Of a stretch of 64,000 bases of DNA, positions 34,528 through 42,478 are shown piece after piece. The stretch is from Emticicia aquatilis. GTDB taxonomy: Bacteria; Bacteroidota; Bacteroidia; Cytophagales; Spirosomataceae. A model generated the notes under the pieces. The model did not search any database. It was given only the letters and a program-made list of their open reading frames with translations, and was not told the origin of the DNA. The stretch lies in assembly GCF_014644295.1 (NCBI RefSeq), contig NZ_BMKK01000005.1, positions 62,001 through 126,000 of the forward strand, read 5' to 3'. Position 1 is the stretch's first letter. Each line of letters starts with the position of its first letter. Position numbers and translations under genes: made by a program.

Positions 34528-34653
34528 TCAAGCGTGTCTTTTATCAACAGTAGTTTTGGGCGTGGTTTTTCCATAAGCTGGACATTGCTGACGCTTGCAT
34601 GAAGCCATTGCTCCTACTACTAAAAAGCTCAAAATCAGTAATTTAACTTTCAT
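34528..34653 (-). CDS. Small lipoprotein (41 residues)
   Basis: The reading frame from ATG 34653 to TGA 34528 encodes a charged start, a hydrophobic stretch (LLILSFLVVGAMAS) and a lipobox cysteine (AMASC), then a short hydrophilic tail with KRQQCPAYGK. This is a textbook lipoprotein signal with almost no mature domain, like other tiny Bacteroidetes lipoproteins. It converges on the HAD gene with a 2-bp gap. Function unknown. Confidence 0.65.
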   Translation of the reverse strand: MKVKLLILSFLVVGAMASCKRQQCPAYGKTTPKTTVDKRHA

Positions 34654-34685
34654 CAGAATTTCAATTTTTGTTCTCTCAATATATA

Positions 34686-34726
34686 ATGGTTTGTGCAGGT
34701 CTTACATTCTGCACAAACCATTTTTT
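34686..34726. terminator. Intrinsic terminator
   Basis: ATGGTTTGTGCAG pairs perfectly with CTGCACAAACCAT (13 bp), loop 10 nt, followed by T6 on the plus strand. It lies 28 bp after the arginine decarboxylase stop and upstream of the small lipoprotein gene. Confidence 0.75.
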
Positions 34727-34753
34727 CTTAAACGTTATTCTTCAATAAATATT

Positions 34754-36241
34754 TTATGAAGCGGTTTCTTCCGTTACTTCCTCAACGGCCTTCTTCACTT
34801 TTTTAACGGTTGTAGTTTTGGGTGCTTCACCATTTCCGTTTGCTTTAAATCCTAAGATTTTCAGCATTGAATCACTATCTTGCTCAGGCGAGAAAAGCTC
34901 AGTTACGATATTGCCATCGTCATCCAAATTTACCAATACGTGTTGCGGTGCAGGAATCAAACAGTGCTGAATACCACCATAGCCACCCAACGATTCTTGG
35001 TAAGCTCCTGTGTGGAAGAAACCGATGTATTGGTCTTCGTTTTCAATATCAAAAATTGGTAAATACAAGTCTTCTGAGTGAGCCTCGGTATTGTAGAAAT
35101 CAGCCGAGTCACAAGTCAATCCACCAAGATTTACCTTTTCATACGGACTATCCCAATTATTGACTGGCATCATGATGTATTTCTGACCAATTCCCCACGA
35201 ATCAGGTAATTGCGTAATAAATGAGCCATCAATCATGTACCACAACTCACGGTCGTTTTGCTGTTTTTTGTCGATAACCTTATAGATAACCGCACCACTT
35301 TCGCCCACAGTATAGCTACCAAATTCGGTAAAAATGTGAGGAACAGGTACGTTATTTTTATTACAAATCCATTGGATATTCTCAATAATTTCGTCAATCA
35401 TCGCTTGGTAATCATAGTTGAAAACCAACGATGTCTGAATCGGTAATCCACCACCAATATCAATCGAATCGAGGTCTGGACAAATCTTCTTCATCTCGCA
35501 ATATTTAAACATAAAGCGAGTTAGTTCCGACCAATAATAAGCGTTGTCTTTGATACCAGCATTGATAAAAAAGTGCAACATTTTGAGTTTAAAGCGTGGA
35601 TTTGGTTTAATTTTCTCCAAATACAGACTATTAATATCATTATAACGAACCCCCAAACGAGAAGTATAAAAAGCAAAGTTTGGTTCTTCGTCAGTCGCAA
35701 TTCTGATACCAACACTCACGGTTTCGGCAGTTGAATGCTCTAAATAATAATCAATTTCTTTCAGATTATCAAGAATCGGAATACAGTTAATGAAGCCATC
35801 GTTATGCAAGGCCGAAATGTCTTCCAAGTATTTTGGACGCTTATAGCCATTGCATATTACGTAAGTATTTTTGTTTATCTTTCCATCATCATACAAAGCT
35901 CTGATGATATTTATATCAAAAGCCGATGAGGTTTCGAGGTGAACGTTACTTTTGAGGGCAGTTTCGATTACAAACCTAAAATGCGATGATTTCGTGCAGT
36001 AACAATACGTATAATTGCCTTTATAGTTATACTTTTTCATAGCATTTCTGAAAAGCAATTTTGCATTATCAATATGCTCTGCTATTTTTGGCAAATAACT
36101 AATTTTCAAAGGCGTACCATACTCCTTAATAATATCGGTCAAGCGAACGTTATTGAAGAGTAATGTATGATTTTCATCAACACCAAACTCACGAGTCGGA
36201 AACTCAAAGGTTTGTTCGATAAGGTCTATATAACGTTTCAT
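34754..36241 (-). CDS. speA: Arginine decarboxylase (fold III PLP enzyme)
   Basis: 495 residues, PLP-dependent, predicted to convert arginine to agmatine for polyamine synthesis. The N-terminal barrel has the PLP lysine region YTYCYCTKSSHFRFV and the glycine-rich phosphate-binding SIDIGGGLPIQ. The C-terminal domain has the active-site segment LTCDSADFY. The length is shorter than E. coli SpeA and close to the Bacteroidetes type, so ornithine or diaminopimelate activity is possible but less likely. A Lys/Thr-rich tail (TTTVKKVKKAVEEVTE) is unusual. Confidence 0.8.
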   Translation of the reverse strand: MKRYIDLIEQTFEFPTREFGVDENHTLLFNNVRLTDIIKEYGTPLKISYLPKIAEHIDNAKLLFRNAMKKYNYKGNYTYCYCTKSSHFRFVIETALKSNVHLETSSAFDINIIRALYDDGKINKNTYVICNGYKRPKYLEDISALHNDGFINCIPILDNLKEIDYYLEHSTAETVSVGIRIATDEEPNFAFYTSRLGVRYNDINSLYLEKIKPNPRFKLKMLHFFINAGIKDNAYYWSELTRFMFKYCEMKKICPDLDSIDIGGGLPIQTSLVFNYDYQAMIDEIIENIQWICNKNNVPVPHIFTEFGSYTVGESGAVIYKVIDKKQQNDRELWYMIDGSFITQLPDSWGIGQKYIMMPVNNWDSPYEKVNLGGLTCDSADFYNTEAHSEDLYLPIFDIENEDQYIGFFHTGAYQESLGGYGGIQHCLIPAPQHVLVNLDDDGNIVTELFSPEQDSDSMLKILGFKANGNGEAPKTTTVKKVKKAVEEVTEETAS

Positions 36242-36390
36242 ATCTTAAAAGTAGTGCAATTGATTGAGTTCCTCAACAAATTCACTGATAGCTTTTTACC
36301 GTTTAGAACGGTCATTGATGGAAATTTGAAAAATATGTGCAAATGTCATATTAAATTAAGAACTTTGCAATGAAATTTGTTTGAAATTAA

Positions 36391-36517
36391 GAATTAAGAA
36401 TGAGGAATTAAGAATGTCATTTTCTTATCCAATTTTTTATTTAGTTTAATGTACAACTTAATACTAACTAAGAGTAAAACCATCATTCTTAATTTTTAAT
36501 TCTTAATTCCTAATTAA
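36391..36517. repeat. Dispersed intergenic repeat family A, inverted pair
   Basis: gaattaagaatgaggaatta (36391 onward) reappears inverted at 36484-36517 (cattcttaat...ttcttaattcc). It lies in the 287-bp divergent gap between arginine decarboxylase and mpl, immediately upstream of mpl. Confidence 0.6.
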
Positions 36518-36528
36518 GTATTTTCTTC

Positions 36529-37998
36529 ATGTCAAAAAAAATACATTTCATAGCTGTTGGGGGTGCTGTAATGCACAATCTTGCCCTTGCATTAAACAAA
36601 AAAGGGTATCAGGTTACGGGTTCAGATGACGAAATAAACGACCCATCGAAAAGTCGTTTAGCGGCAGCAGGTATTCTCCCTGCCGAAATGGGCTGGTTTC
36701 CCGAAAAAATCACGTCTGATTTAGATGCTGTTATTCTCGGAATGCACGCTTTTGCCGATAACCCCGAACTCGCTAAAGCACAAGAGCTTGGTCTTAAAAT
36801 ATATTCTTTCCCAGAGTATATCTATGAGCAGAGTCTTAACAAACAGCGTGTTGTGATTGCAGGTAGCCACGGTAAAACCAGTATCACAAGTATTATTTTG
36901 CACGTATTAAAATATTTTAATCGCAAATTTGATTATTTAGTTGGAGCCCAAATCGAAGGCTTCGATATTATGGTTGAATTGAACGACGATTCACCAGTTA
37001 TCATCATCGAAGGCGACGAATACCCTGAGTCAAAAATTCACCTCAAATCGAAGTTTTTATTCTATCATCCGCATATCGCTTTGTTCAGCGGTATCGCTTG
37101 GGACCACTTCAATATCTTCCCAACTTTCGATAGTTACGTACGTACGTTTGAAGAATTGGCGGATGGACTACCAAAGGCAGGGAGCATCATTTATGACGAA
37201 ACCGATGATATTTTAAAGGTTATTGGCGAAAAAGACCGTGCTGATGTATCGAAGTTTCCGTATAAAGCACACCCGTATAAAATCGAAAATGGTAAGTGTA
37301 TTCTCCAAACCAAAGACGGTGATGTACCGTTAGAAATCTTTGGCGAACACAACATGAAAAACCTCAACGGTGCGAAAATTATCCTCGACCGCTTGGGCAT
37401 TACCGACGAAGAATTCTACGAAGCAATCCAGCATTTTTCGGGTGCTTCAAAGCGTCTTGAAAAGCTCGGAGAAAACGGAAATACCCTTATTTACAAAGAT
37501 TTTGCCCACGCTCCATCAAAACTTGAAGCAACAACCAACGCAACAAAATCGTTATATCCGAGCAGAAGATTGGTTGCTTGCTACGAATTGCATACCTTTA
37601 GTAGCTTAAACAAAGATTTCTTGCCTCAGTATGAGCATAAAATGAATAATGCCGACACGGCAATTGTTTTCTATTCGCCCCATACACTCGAAATGAAACG
37701 TATGCCAATGATTACGCCTGATGATATTAAAAAGGCATTCGGCGATGAAAACTTAATGGTATTTACTGACGCCCAAGCATTGAAAGAGTTTTTGATGAGC
37801 CAAAACTGGTTCCAAACAAACCTCTTGATGATGTCGTCTGGTACGTTCGGCGGGCTTGATTTAGTGCAATTATCAAACGAAGTGCTGGCCAAAGAAGTAG
37901 TAGAAGAATTTCCGAAAGTAAAAGTTATATCACAACCAAAAGAAGATAATTCGTGGTCGGGCTTGCTCTCGACTTTTAAAAAGGTATTTGAAGGTTAA
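36529..37998 (+). CDS. mpl: UDP-N-acetylmuramate:L-alanyl-gamma-D-glutamyl-meso-diaminopimelate ligase
   Basis: 489 residues. A Mur-ligase-family enzyme that re-attaches the recovered murein tripeptide to UDP-MurNAc in peptidoglycan recycling. The N-terminal Rossmann-like domain starts IHFIAVGGAVMHNLALAL; the ATP site is VVIAGSHGKTSITS near residue 110; EGDEYPES follows as in Mpl; the C-terminal domain has KDFAHAPSKLEAT. It is cytoplasmic. The presence of Mpl implies mDAP-type peptidoglycan. Confidence 0.93.
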   Translation: MSKKIHFIAVGGAVMHNLALALNKKGYQVTGSDDEINDPSKSRLAAAGILPAEMGWFPEKITSDLDAVILGMHAFADNPELAKAQELGLKIYSFPEYIYEQSLNKQRVVIAGSHGKTSITSIILHVLKYFNRKFDYLVGAQIEGFDIMVELNDDSPVIIIEGDEYPESKIHLKSKFLFYHPHIALFSGIAWDHFNIFPTFDSYVRTFEELADGLPKAGSIIYDETDDILKVIGEKDRADVSKFPYKAHPYKIENGKCILQTKDGDVPLEIFGEHNMKNLNGAKIILDRLGITDEEFYEAIQHFSGASKRLEKLGENGNTLIYKDFAHAPSKLEATTNATKSLYPSRRLVACYELHTFSSLNKDFLPQYEHKMNNADTAIVFYSPHTLEMKRMPMITPDDIKKAFGDENLMVFTDAQALKEFLMSQNWFQTNLLMMSSGTFGGLDLVQLSNEVLAKEVVEEFPKVKVISQPKEDNSWSGLLSTFKKVFEG

Positions 37999-38045
37999 TG
38001 CCTTCTCACACACTGAAGTTACATAAATAGTGCAGTGACTAAAAA

Positions 38046-38076
38046 CCGTACTTTGTTGATTTTCAGCAATGTACGG
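38046..38076. other. Stable hairpin over a candidate start codon
   Basis: CCGTAC-T-TTGTTGA-TTT-TCAGCAA-T-GTACGG forms a 14-bp hairpin with one T-T mismatch. It contains the ATG at 38069. On the minus strand it is followed by T5. Its inner helix (TTGTTGA/TCAGCAA) is almost the same as the one in the hairpin at 10132-10176. Confidence 0.6.
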
Positions 38077-38104
38077 GTATGAAGGATTTTCTATTCATGA
38101 AATT

Positions 38105-38755
38105 ATGAATACTAAAATTGAATGTAAAATGGAAGAGAAAAAGCATCCCATGCCACCTTTGCGTGCTACGATTAGATTTCATTCTTACCCAAATGAAATC
38201 TGGAGAGAATTTAAACCAGAAGGGGCCAAACGTCGCTACATGGCTTCAAACTTAGGAAGGGTAGCCTCTTTTTATGAAGATTTACACAAAGATGGCTATA
38301 TTCTAAAACTAACTAAAAGTAACCCAATTAGTGGGCTAAGAATTGCCCTAAAAATGTACTACAAAGGCGATAGGCTTAGTAGAAGGGGCGAGCCAATTAG
38401 CGAAGTGAAAAACATTTCTTACCCCGTGCATAATATCATCGCTGAGTTATTTTTAGATAAACCTACCGAAGACCAAGTGCAGGTCATTCACATTGACCAC
38501 GACAAATTTAATAATGAAGTAAGCAATTTGCGTTGGGCTACCAAGAACGAAGCTTGGAAGCACTTCAAATCAAGTGAGCATTACAAGCCTCCACAAAAAG
38601 GGCCGAAATTGACTATTGATAGAGTAAGACTTATCAAACGAAAAATTTTAGAAGGTAAAACAAAACAATCGCTCTTGGCAAAACAATTTGGTTTATCAGA
38701 GATGGGAATTTACCGCATAAAAACTGGTAAACTTTGGGCTCACGTTACGGTTTAG
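38105..38755 (+). CDS. NUMOD4-HNH endonuclease-like protein
   Basis: 216 residues from the ATG at 38105; ATGs at 38069 and 38129 are alternatives, and I avoid 38069 because it lies in a hairpin next to a likely -7 box (GTACTTTG). NUMOD4 segment EIWREFKPEGAKRRYMASN with NLGRVASFY, HNH core VIHIDHDKFNNEVSNLRWAT, and a C-terminal HTH (KTKQSLLAKQFGLSEMGIYR). This is the layout of free-standing homing-type HNH nucleases common as multicopy genes in Cytophagales. No intron or intein host gene is seen nearby. Confidence 0.8.
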   Translation: MNTKIECKMEEKKHPMPPLRATIRFHSYPNEIWREFKPEGAKRRYMASNLGRVASFYEDLHKDGYILKLTKSNPISGLRIALKMYYKGDRLSRRGEPISEVKNISYPVHNIIAELFLDKPTEDQVQVIHIDHDKFNNEVSNLRWATKNEAWKHFKSSEHYKPPQKGPKLTIDRVRLIKRKILEGKTKQSLLAKQFGLSEMGIYRIKTGKLWAHVTV

Positions 38756-38762
38756 CGAATTA

Positions 38763-38826
38763 GTTATTAGCAAATTGGTTACTGGTCAATTGTTTTCAAG
38801 CAACCAGTAACCAATTGCCCAATAAC
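38763..38826. repeat. 24-bp inverted repeat between convergent genes
   Basis: gttattagcaaattggttac (38763 onward) is matched in inverse at 38803-38826 with few mismatches; loop 16 nt. It separates the HNH and CBS genes and could terminate both. The ccagtaaccaattgcc type sequence looks like a dispersed repeat. Confidence 0.55.
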
Positions 38827-38838
38827 CAATCACAAAAA

Positions 38839-39276
38839 TTAGGCATAATTGCCCGAAATGTATCCTTGTAGCGACTCAATCTGCGATTTTTGCTCTTTAA
38901 TTATAGACGAAACCACATCGTTGATTGAAATAATACCTGCCAATACACCACCCTCCATTACAGGTAAGTGACGAATATGTTTATCCGACATTATTTGCAT
39001 AGCTACTTCTAATTTATCTTCCATCTCAATCGTAATCACATTGGCCGTCATTACGTCTTTTACCAATGTATCGTCCGAATGAAGGCCTTTCAATACAATC
39101 TTGCGGGCATAATCTCGCTCCGAAAAAATCCCCGATAGTTTTCCTTCGTCAATAACCAATACAGCTCCAATATTTTTATTAGCCATTTCTACCAAAGCAT
39201 CATATACGGTCGTATCAGAAGTAACCGAAAAAAGGGCATTAATTTTCTTTCCTTGTAGAATTTGACGGATTTTCAT
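38839..39276 (-). CDS. CBS-domain protein
   Basis: 145 residues made of two CBS motifs: residues 8-65 (VTSDTTVYDALVEMANKNIG, SGIFSERDYARKIV) and 75-130 (VITIEMEDKLEVAMQIMSDK, LAGIISINDVVSSIIKEQ). Such Bateman modules bind adenosyl ligands and regulate partner proteins. Nothing is fused, so the partner is unknown. It is divergent from the ribosomal protein genes. Confidence 0.92.
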   Translation of the reverse strand: MKIRQILQGKKINALFSVTSDTTVYDALVEMANKNIGAVLVIDEGKLSGIFSERDYARKIVLKGLHSDDTLVKDVMTANVITIEMEDKLEVAMQIMSDKHIRHLPVMEGGVLAGIISINDVVSSIIKEQKSQIESLQGYISGNYA

Positions 39277-39353
39277 AGAATTCAGGAGTTTAAAGGGATT
39301 GCGAATAATAATTATTACACAATTTGATAAATAAAATCAAATAAAACAATAGT

Positions 39354-39383
39354 TTGAAAAATAAAATTATATCATTAACTTTG
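39354..39383 (+). promoter_or_regulatory. Promoter of rplU-rpmA
   Basis: TTG at 39354-39356 and TAACTTTG at 39376-39383 are separated by exactly 19 bp, a full match to the Bacteroidetes consensus. The leader to the L21 start is about 165 nt and contains a family B repeat, so it is long enough for regulation. Confidence 0.8.
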
Positions 39384-39405
39384 CAGCCCCAAATAGTGTC
39401 TATAA

Positions 39406-39439
39406 ATAGTCAACGGCCAATAGTCGGTAGTCCACAGAG
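39406..39439. repeat. Dispersed repeat family B, copy 1
   Basis: atagtcaacggccaatagtc (39406 onward) continues ggtagtccacagag. Related copies lie at 41622, 46361 and 50625. This copy is in the 5' leader of rplU. Confidence 0.6.
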
Positions 39440-39552
39440 AAATAAAATGCTGTTTATCAGTATTTTTGCCGATTATAAGATTTAGTTAACTATCTAAAGC
39501 AACATCGTTTGGAAATTTCAAATTTGATAATTGTTAATTATAATTCAAAATC

Positions 39553-39864
39553 ATGTACGCAATCGTAGAAATCGCAGGGCAGCAATTTAAAGTAGAAAAG
39601 GGTCGCACACTCTATACACACAGATTAGAAGGTGATGTGAACGCTGCACTTGTATTCGACAAGGTTCTCCTTGTTGACAACGGCGGAACAGTATCAGTAG
39701 GTGCTCCGACCGTTAGTGGTGCTTCAGTAAAAGCAACCATTTTAGAACACTTGAAAGGCGAGAAAGTAATCGTTTTCAAGAAAAAGCGTCGTAAAGGATA
39801 CGTTAAGAAAAACGGTCACCGTCAGTATTTGACTAAAATTCAAATCGACGAAATCGCTGGATAA
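39553..39864 (+). CDS. rplU: 50S ribosomal protein L21
   Basis: 103 residues, standard length. [20 protein letters not shown] at the N-terminus and [14 protein letters not shown] at the C-terminus are diagnostic; the basic [14 protein letters not shown] stretch binds 23S rRNA. First gene of a two-gene operon with rpmA 93 bp downstream. Confidence 0.98.
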   Translation: MYAIVEIAGQQFKVEKGRTLYTHRLEGDVNAALVFDKVLLVDNGGTVSVGAPTVSGASVKATILEHLKGEKVIVFKKKRRKGYVKKNGHRQYLTKIQIDEIAG

Positions 39865-39957
39865 TCTTCATCGAATTCTAAACAAAGTCATTTAAAATAT
39901 TTATTAATCTCACCTGCAAGTTTCTCAGAAATAAGTAGGTAAATATTTCAAGAAATC

Positions 39958-40215
39958 ATGGCACACAAAAAAGGTGTTGGTTCGTCAAAAAACGGACGTG
40001 AATCAGAAAGCAAACGCTTAGGTGTTAAATTATTTGGTGGCCAAGCGGCTATCGCTGGTAACATCATCGTACGTCAACGTGGTACGAAACACAATGCAGG
40101 TGTAAACGTAGGTATCGGTCGTGACCATACTTTGTTTGCATTAGCTGACGGTATCGTTTCTTTCAAAAAAGGACGTGACGGAAAATCATTCGTAAGTGTT
40201 GAAGCACAAGCGTAA
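39958..40215 (+). CDS. rpmA: 50S ribosomal protein L27
   Basis: 85 residues. It begins [20 protein letters not shown] without the cleavable N-terminal extension found in Firmicutes L27, and has the conserved [19 protein letters not shown]-like core and [12 protein letters not shown]. The N-terminal tail reaches the peptidyl transferase centre. Co-transcribed with rplU. Confidence 0.98.
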   Translation: MAHKKGVGSSKNGRESESKRLGVKLFGGQAAIAGNIIVRQRGTKHNAGVNVGIGRDHTLFALADGIVSFKKGRDGKSFVSVEAQA

Positions 40216-40430
40216 TTACAATTAAGAATTAAGAATGGAGAATGGAGAATGGTTTTGTGCCAATACTATTTCTATATTCTAATTCATAAGAGATTCTAAT
40301 AAAGAAACCTGTCATTAATGGCAGGTTTTTTTATGCCTTGTTCAAACTAATTTAGTATTATATTTGTTAAAAATTAAGAATATATAGCATGCCAAGAGTC
40401 ATTCTTAATTCTTAATTCTACATTTTTAAT
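40216..40430. repeat. Dispersed intergenic repeat family A around a terminator
   Basis: aattaagaattaagaatgga (just after 40216) is matched in inverse by cattcttaattcttaattct at 40400 onward. The two arms enclose the terminator at 40305-40332. The right arm ends 10 bp before the nfu start codon. Confidence 0.6.
40305..40332 (+). terminator. Terminator of the rplU-rpmA operon
   Basis: AAACCTG / CAGGTTT with further pairing inside (TCATTAATGG) and a following T-run. Confidence 0.85.
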
Positions 40431-40439
40431 TCAAAACTC

Positions 40440-41036
40440 ATGTTGCAACGCCAAACAATGATTTATACTGAGCTTAGTCCAAATCCAAATTCGATGAAAT
40501 TTGTGTTGAACTTTGAGCTTGCTCCCGAAGGTCTTACATTCGATTACCCAACCTTGGCTTCGACCATCGACGAATCAAAAGCATCACCTTTGGCTGGCGA
40601 TTTATTCCAGTTTCCTTTCGTAAGACGTATTTTTATTGCTTCAAACTTCATCACTATCACGAAAGATGATGAAACCGAATGGGAAGATGTGGTATATGAC
40701 ATCAAGAAATTTATCAAGATATTCTTTGAGCAAAATAACCCAGTTTTTGCTCAAAAAACCATTGATAAAAATACATTAATCATTGACGCTAACGATTCGG
40801 CGGTTATTGCCAAAATCAAATCAACACTTGACCAATACGTACGTCCTGCAGTAGAATCTGATGGTGGAGCAATCAACTTTGCTTCGTTCGATGAGATTTC
40901 TGGACAAGTAAAGGTTTATCTTCAAGGCTCATGCAGTGGTTGTCCGTCATCAACGGTTACACTCAAAGATGGCATCGAACGTTTGTTAAAAACGATGGTT
41001 CCAGAAGTGAAAGAAGTCGTAGCAGAAGGAGTTTAA
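40440..41036 (+). CDS. NifU-like Fe-S scaffold/carrier (Nfu type)
   Basis: 198 residues. The Nfu N-terminal domain (TELSPNPNSMKFVLN to about residue 95) is followed by the NifU C-terminal domain with VRPAVESDGGAINFASF and the cluster-binding CxxC in GSCSGCPSSTVTLKDGIE. It delivers [4Fe-4S] clusters to apoproteins in the cytosol. A second ATG at 40458 (MIYTELSPN) may be the true start. Confidence 0.93.
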   Translation: MLQRQTMIYTELSPNPNSMKFVLNFELAPEGLTFDYPTLASTIDESKASPLAGDLFQFPFVRRIFIASNFITITKDDETEWEDVVYDIKKFIKIFFEQNNPVFAQKTIDKNTLIIDANDSAVIAKIKSTLDQYVRPAVESDGGAINFASFDEISGQVKVYLQGSCSGCPSSTVTLKDGIERLLKTMVPEVKEVVAEGV

Positions 41037-41056
41037 TTCATTAATACTAAGCATAT

Positions 41057-41094
41057 AAGACCTGTGAGGAATATCAAGACCTTGCAGGTCTTTT
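41057..41094 (+). terminator. Terminator after the nfu gene
   Basis: AAGACCTG and CAGGTCTT form an 8-bp stem with a 20-nt loop and T4. It lies 10 bp before the mogA start, so partial read-through may occur. Confidence 0.6.
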
Positions 41095-41103
41095 CGTAAA
41101 AAT

Positions 41104-41625
41104 ATGATAAAAATAGGTGTTATCAATGTCTCCGACCGTGCGAGTGCGGGTATTTATGAAGATATTCCAGGAAAGGCGGTTGTAGAAACATTGAAAGAAT
41201 ATTTGATTTCGGAGTTTGAGACTGTTTATCGAGTTATTCCCGACGAACAGGATTTAATCTCACAAACGCTTATCGAAATGGCCGATGTACATGGTTGTTG
41301 CTTAATCGTAACGACTGGCGGAACTGGCCCAGCCTTGCGTGATGTTACGCCCGAAGCTACCGAAGCGGTCTGTCAGAAAATGATGCCAGGTTTTGGAGAA
41401 TTAATGCGTCAGGAAAGTTTAAAATACGTTCCAACGGCTATTCTTTCACGCCAAACGGCGGGTATTCGTAATCATTCATTGATTGTGAATCTTCCGGGAA
41501 AACCAAAGGCTATTCGCCAATGCCTCGATGCTGTTTTTCCTGCTATCCCCTACTGCATTGATTTGATTGAAGGCCCGTATTTGGTTTGTAATCAGGAAGT
41601 AATGAAAGAGTTTAGACCGAAATAG
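41104..41625 (+). CDS. mogA: Molybdopterin adenylyltransferase
   Basis: 173 residues. Adenylylates molybdopterin before molybdenum insertion. The MoCF fold motifs are clear: IGVINVSDRASAGIYEDIPG at the N-terminus, CLIVTTGGTGPALRDVTPEA near residue 75, and NHSLIVNLPGKPKAIR near 135. No other moa/moe gene lies in the window. It is followed by a family B repeat that overlaps the stop codon. Confidence 0.92.
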   Translation: MIKIGVINVSDRASAGIYEDIPGKAVVETLKEYLISEFETVYRVIPDEQDLISQTLIEMADVHGCCLIVTTGGTGPALRDVTPEATEAVCQKMMPGFGELMRQESLKYVPTAILSRQTAGIRNHSLIVNLPGKPKAIRQCLDAVFPAIPYCIDLIEGPYLVCNQEVMKEFRPK

Positions 41626-41653
41626 TCAACGGTCAGTGGTCAACAGTCCATAG
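41622..41653. repeat. Dispersed repeat family B, copy 2
   Basis: atagtcaacggtcagtggtc then aacagtccatag, starting in the mogA stop codon. A partial inverted copy (tctgtggactatc) lies at about 41733-41745, on the other side of the terminator. Confidence 0.55.
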
Positions 41654-41678
41654 AAAATACAGTTTATATTCTATATGC

Positions 41679-41714
41679 AAAAAGCCCCGATTCTACGAAG
41701 AATTGGGGCTTTTT
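41679..41714. terminator. Bidirectional terminator
   Basis: AAAAAGCCCCGATTCT pairs with AGAATTGGGGCTTTTT across a 4-nt loop, with T-rich tails both ways. It lies between convergent mogA and the Lys-rich gene. Confidence 0.88.
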
Positions 41715-41744
41715 ATATGGTCTATGACAATCATCTGTGGACTA

Positions 41745-42317
41745 TCATAATTTACTATCAGCTTTCAAATAAGTTTTATTACCATTTGAATTGATGTAAT
41801 ATTGTCCACCACGTGGGCCTTGGAAGATTGTACGGCCTTTTTCGTCTTTACCGATTTGCTTGTCAGCACCAGCAACTTTTTTCTTTGTAGCAGCATCTGC
41901 TTCTTTGCCATCATCTTTAGTATTTGGCTTCGGAGCTGGCTTAATAGTATTATCCTTATCTGCTGCTTTTTTCTCTTTCTTATCTACTTTCTCAGTAGTT
42001 TTTTCTTTCTTGTCAGTTGCTTTCTCCTTTTTGTCGGTCGCTTTTTCTTTTTTATCAGTAGCTTTCTCTTTAGCGTCGCCTTTTTTATCTGCTTTTTCTT
42101 TTTTATCGGTAGTTTTTTCTTTTTTCTCTGGCTTCTCTTTCTTTTCAGTTTTTTCAGCCTTTTCTTTCTTTTCTGGTTTTTCTTTTTTCTCAGCTTTTTC
42201 AGTTTTTGCTTTTCCTTTCGAACCGCCTTTAGAGCCTTTTTTGTCGTCTTGAGCTGTTGTAGTTAAAACAGCCAAACTCAAAAAGCACATAAATAATAGT
42301 GAAAACAAATTTTTCAT
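41745..42317 (-). CDS. Secreted Lys/Glu-rich repeat protein with basic-adaptor-like tail
   Basis: 190 residues. Signal peptide (LFMCFLSLAVLTTTAQ), then residues 25-125 of low-complexity KKEK, PEKKEKAEK and at least four ATDKKEK repeats, then a folded tail from about 148: GKDEKGRTIFQGPRGGQYY and INSNGNKTYLK. The tail matches the short PBCV-type basic adaptor motif (GPRGG-YYIN-G-K-YLK). The exported, highly basic repeat could bind DNA or polyanions at the surface. Repeat number is likely to vary between strains. Long ORFs on the opposite strand are artefacts of the repeats. Confidence 0.8.
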   Translation of the reverse strand: MKNLFSLLFMCFLSLAVLTTTAQDDKKGSKGGSKGKAKTEKAEKKEKPEKKEKAEKTEKKEKPEKKEKTTDKKEKADKKGDAKEKATDKKEKATDKKEKATDKKEKTTEKVDKKEKKAADKDNTIKPAPKPNTKDDGKEADAATKKKVAGADKQIGKDEKGRTIFQGPRGGQYYINSNGNKTYLKADSKL

Positions 42318-42478
42318 TTCGTTAATTGGTTTTGATTTTTGGTGAAATACTCGGATACTTAAATTTTGGAACTACCAATAATTTTGTCAAATGTAAGTAA
42401 ACTATAAAAAAAGATGCAATACTTTTGAGCATATTTTTATGTTTAAACGTTAATAATTAAAGATTTGTAGCAAAATAT

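Noticed and set aside
41802-42266. Long plus-strand ORFs rich in Phe/Ser opposite the Lys-rich gene
   Set aside because: They are antisense readings of the KKEK repeats; the minus-strand frame has a signal peptide and a recognisable tail.
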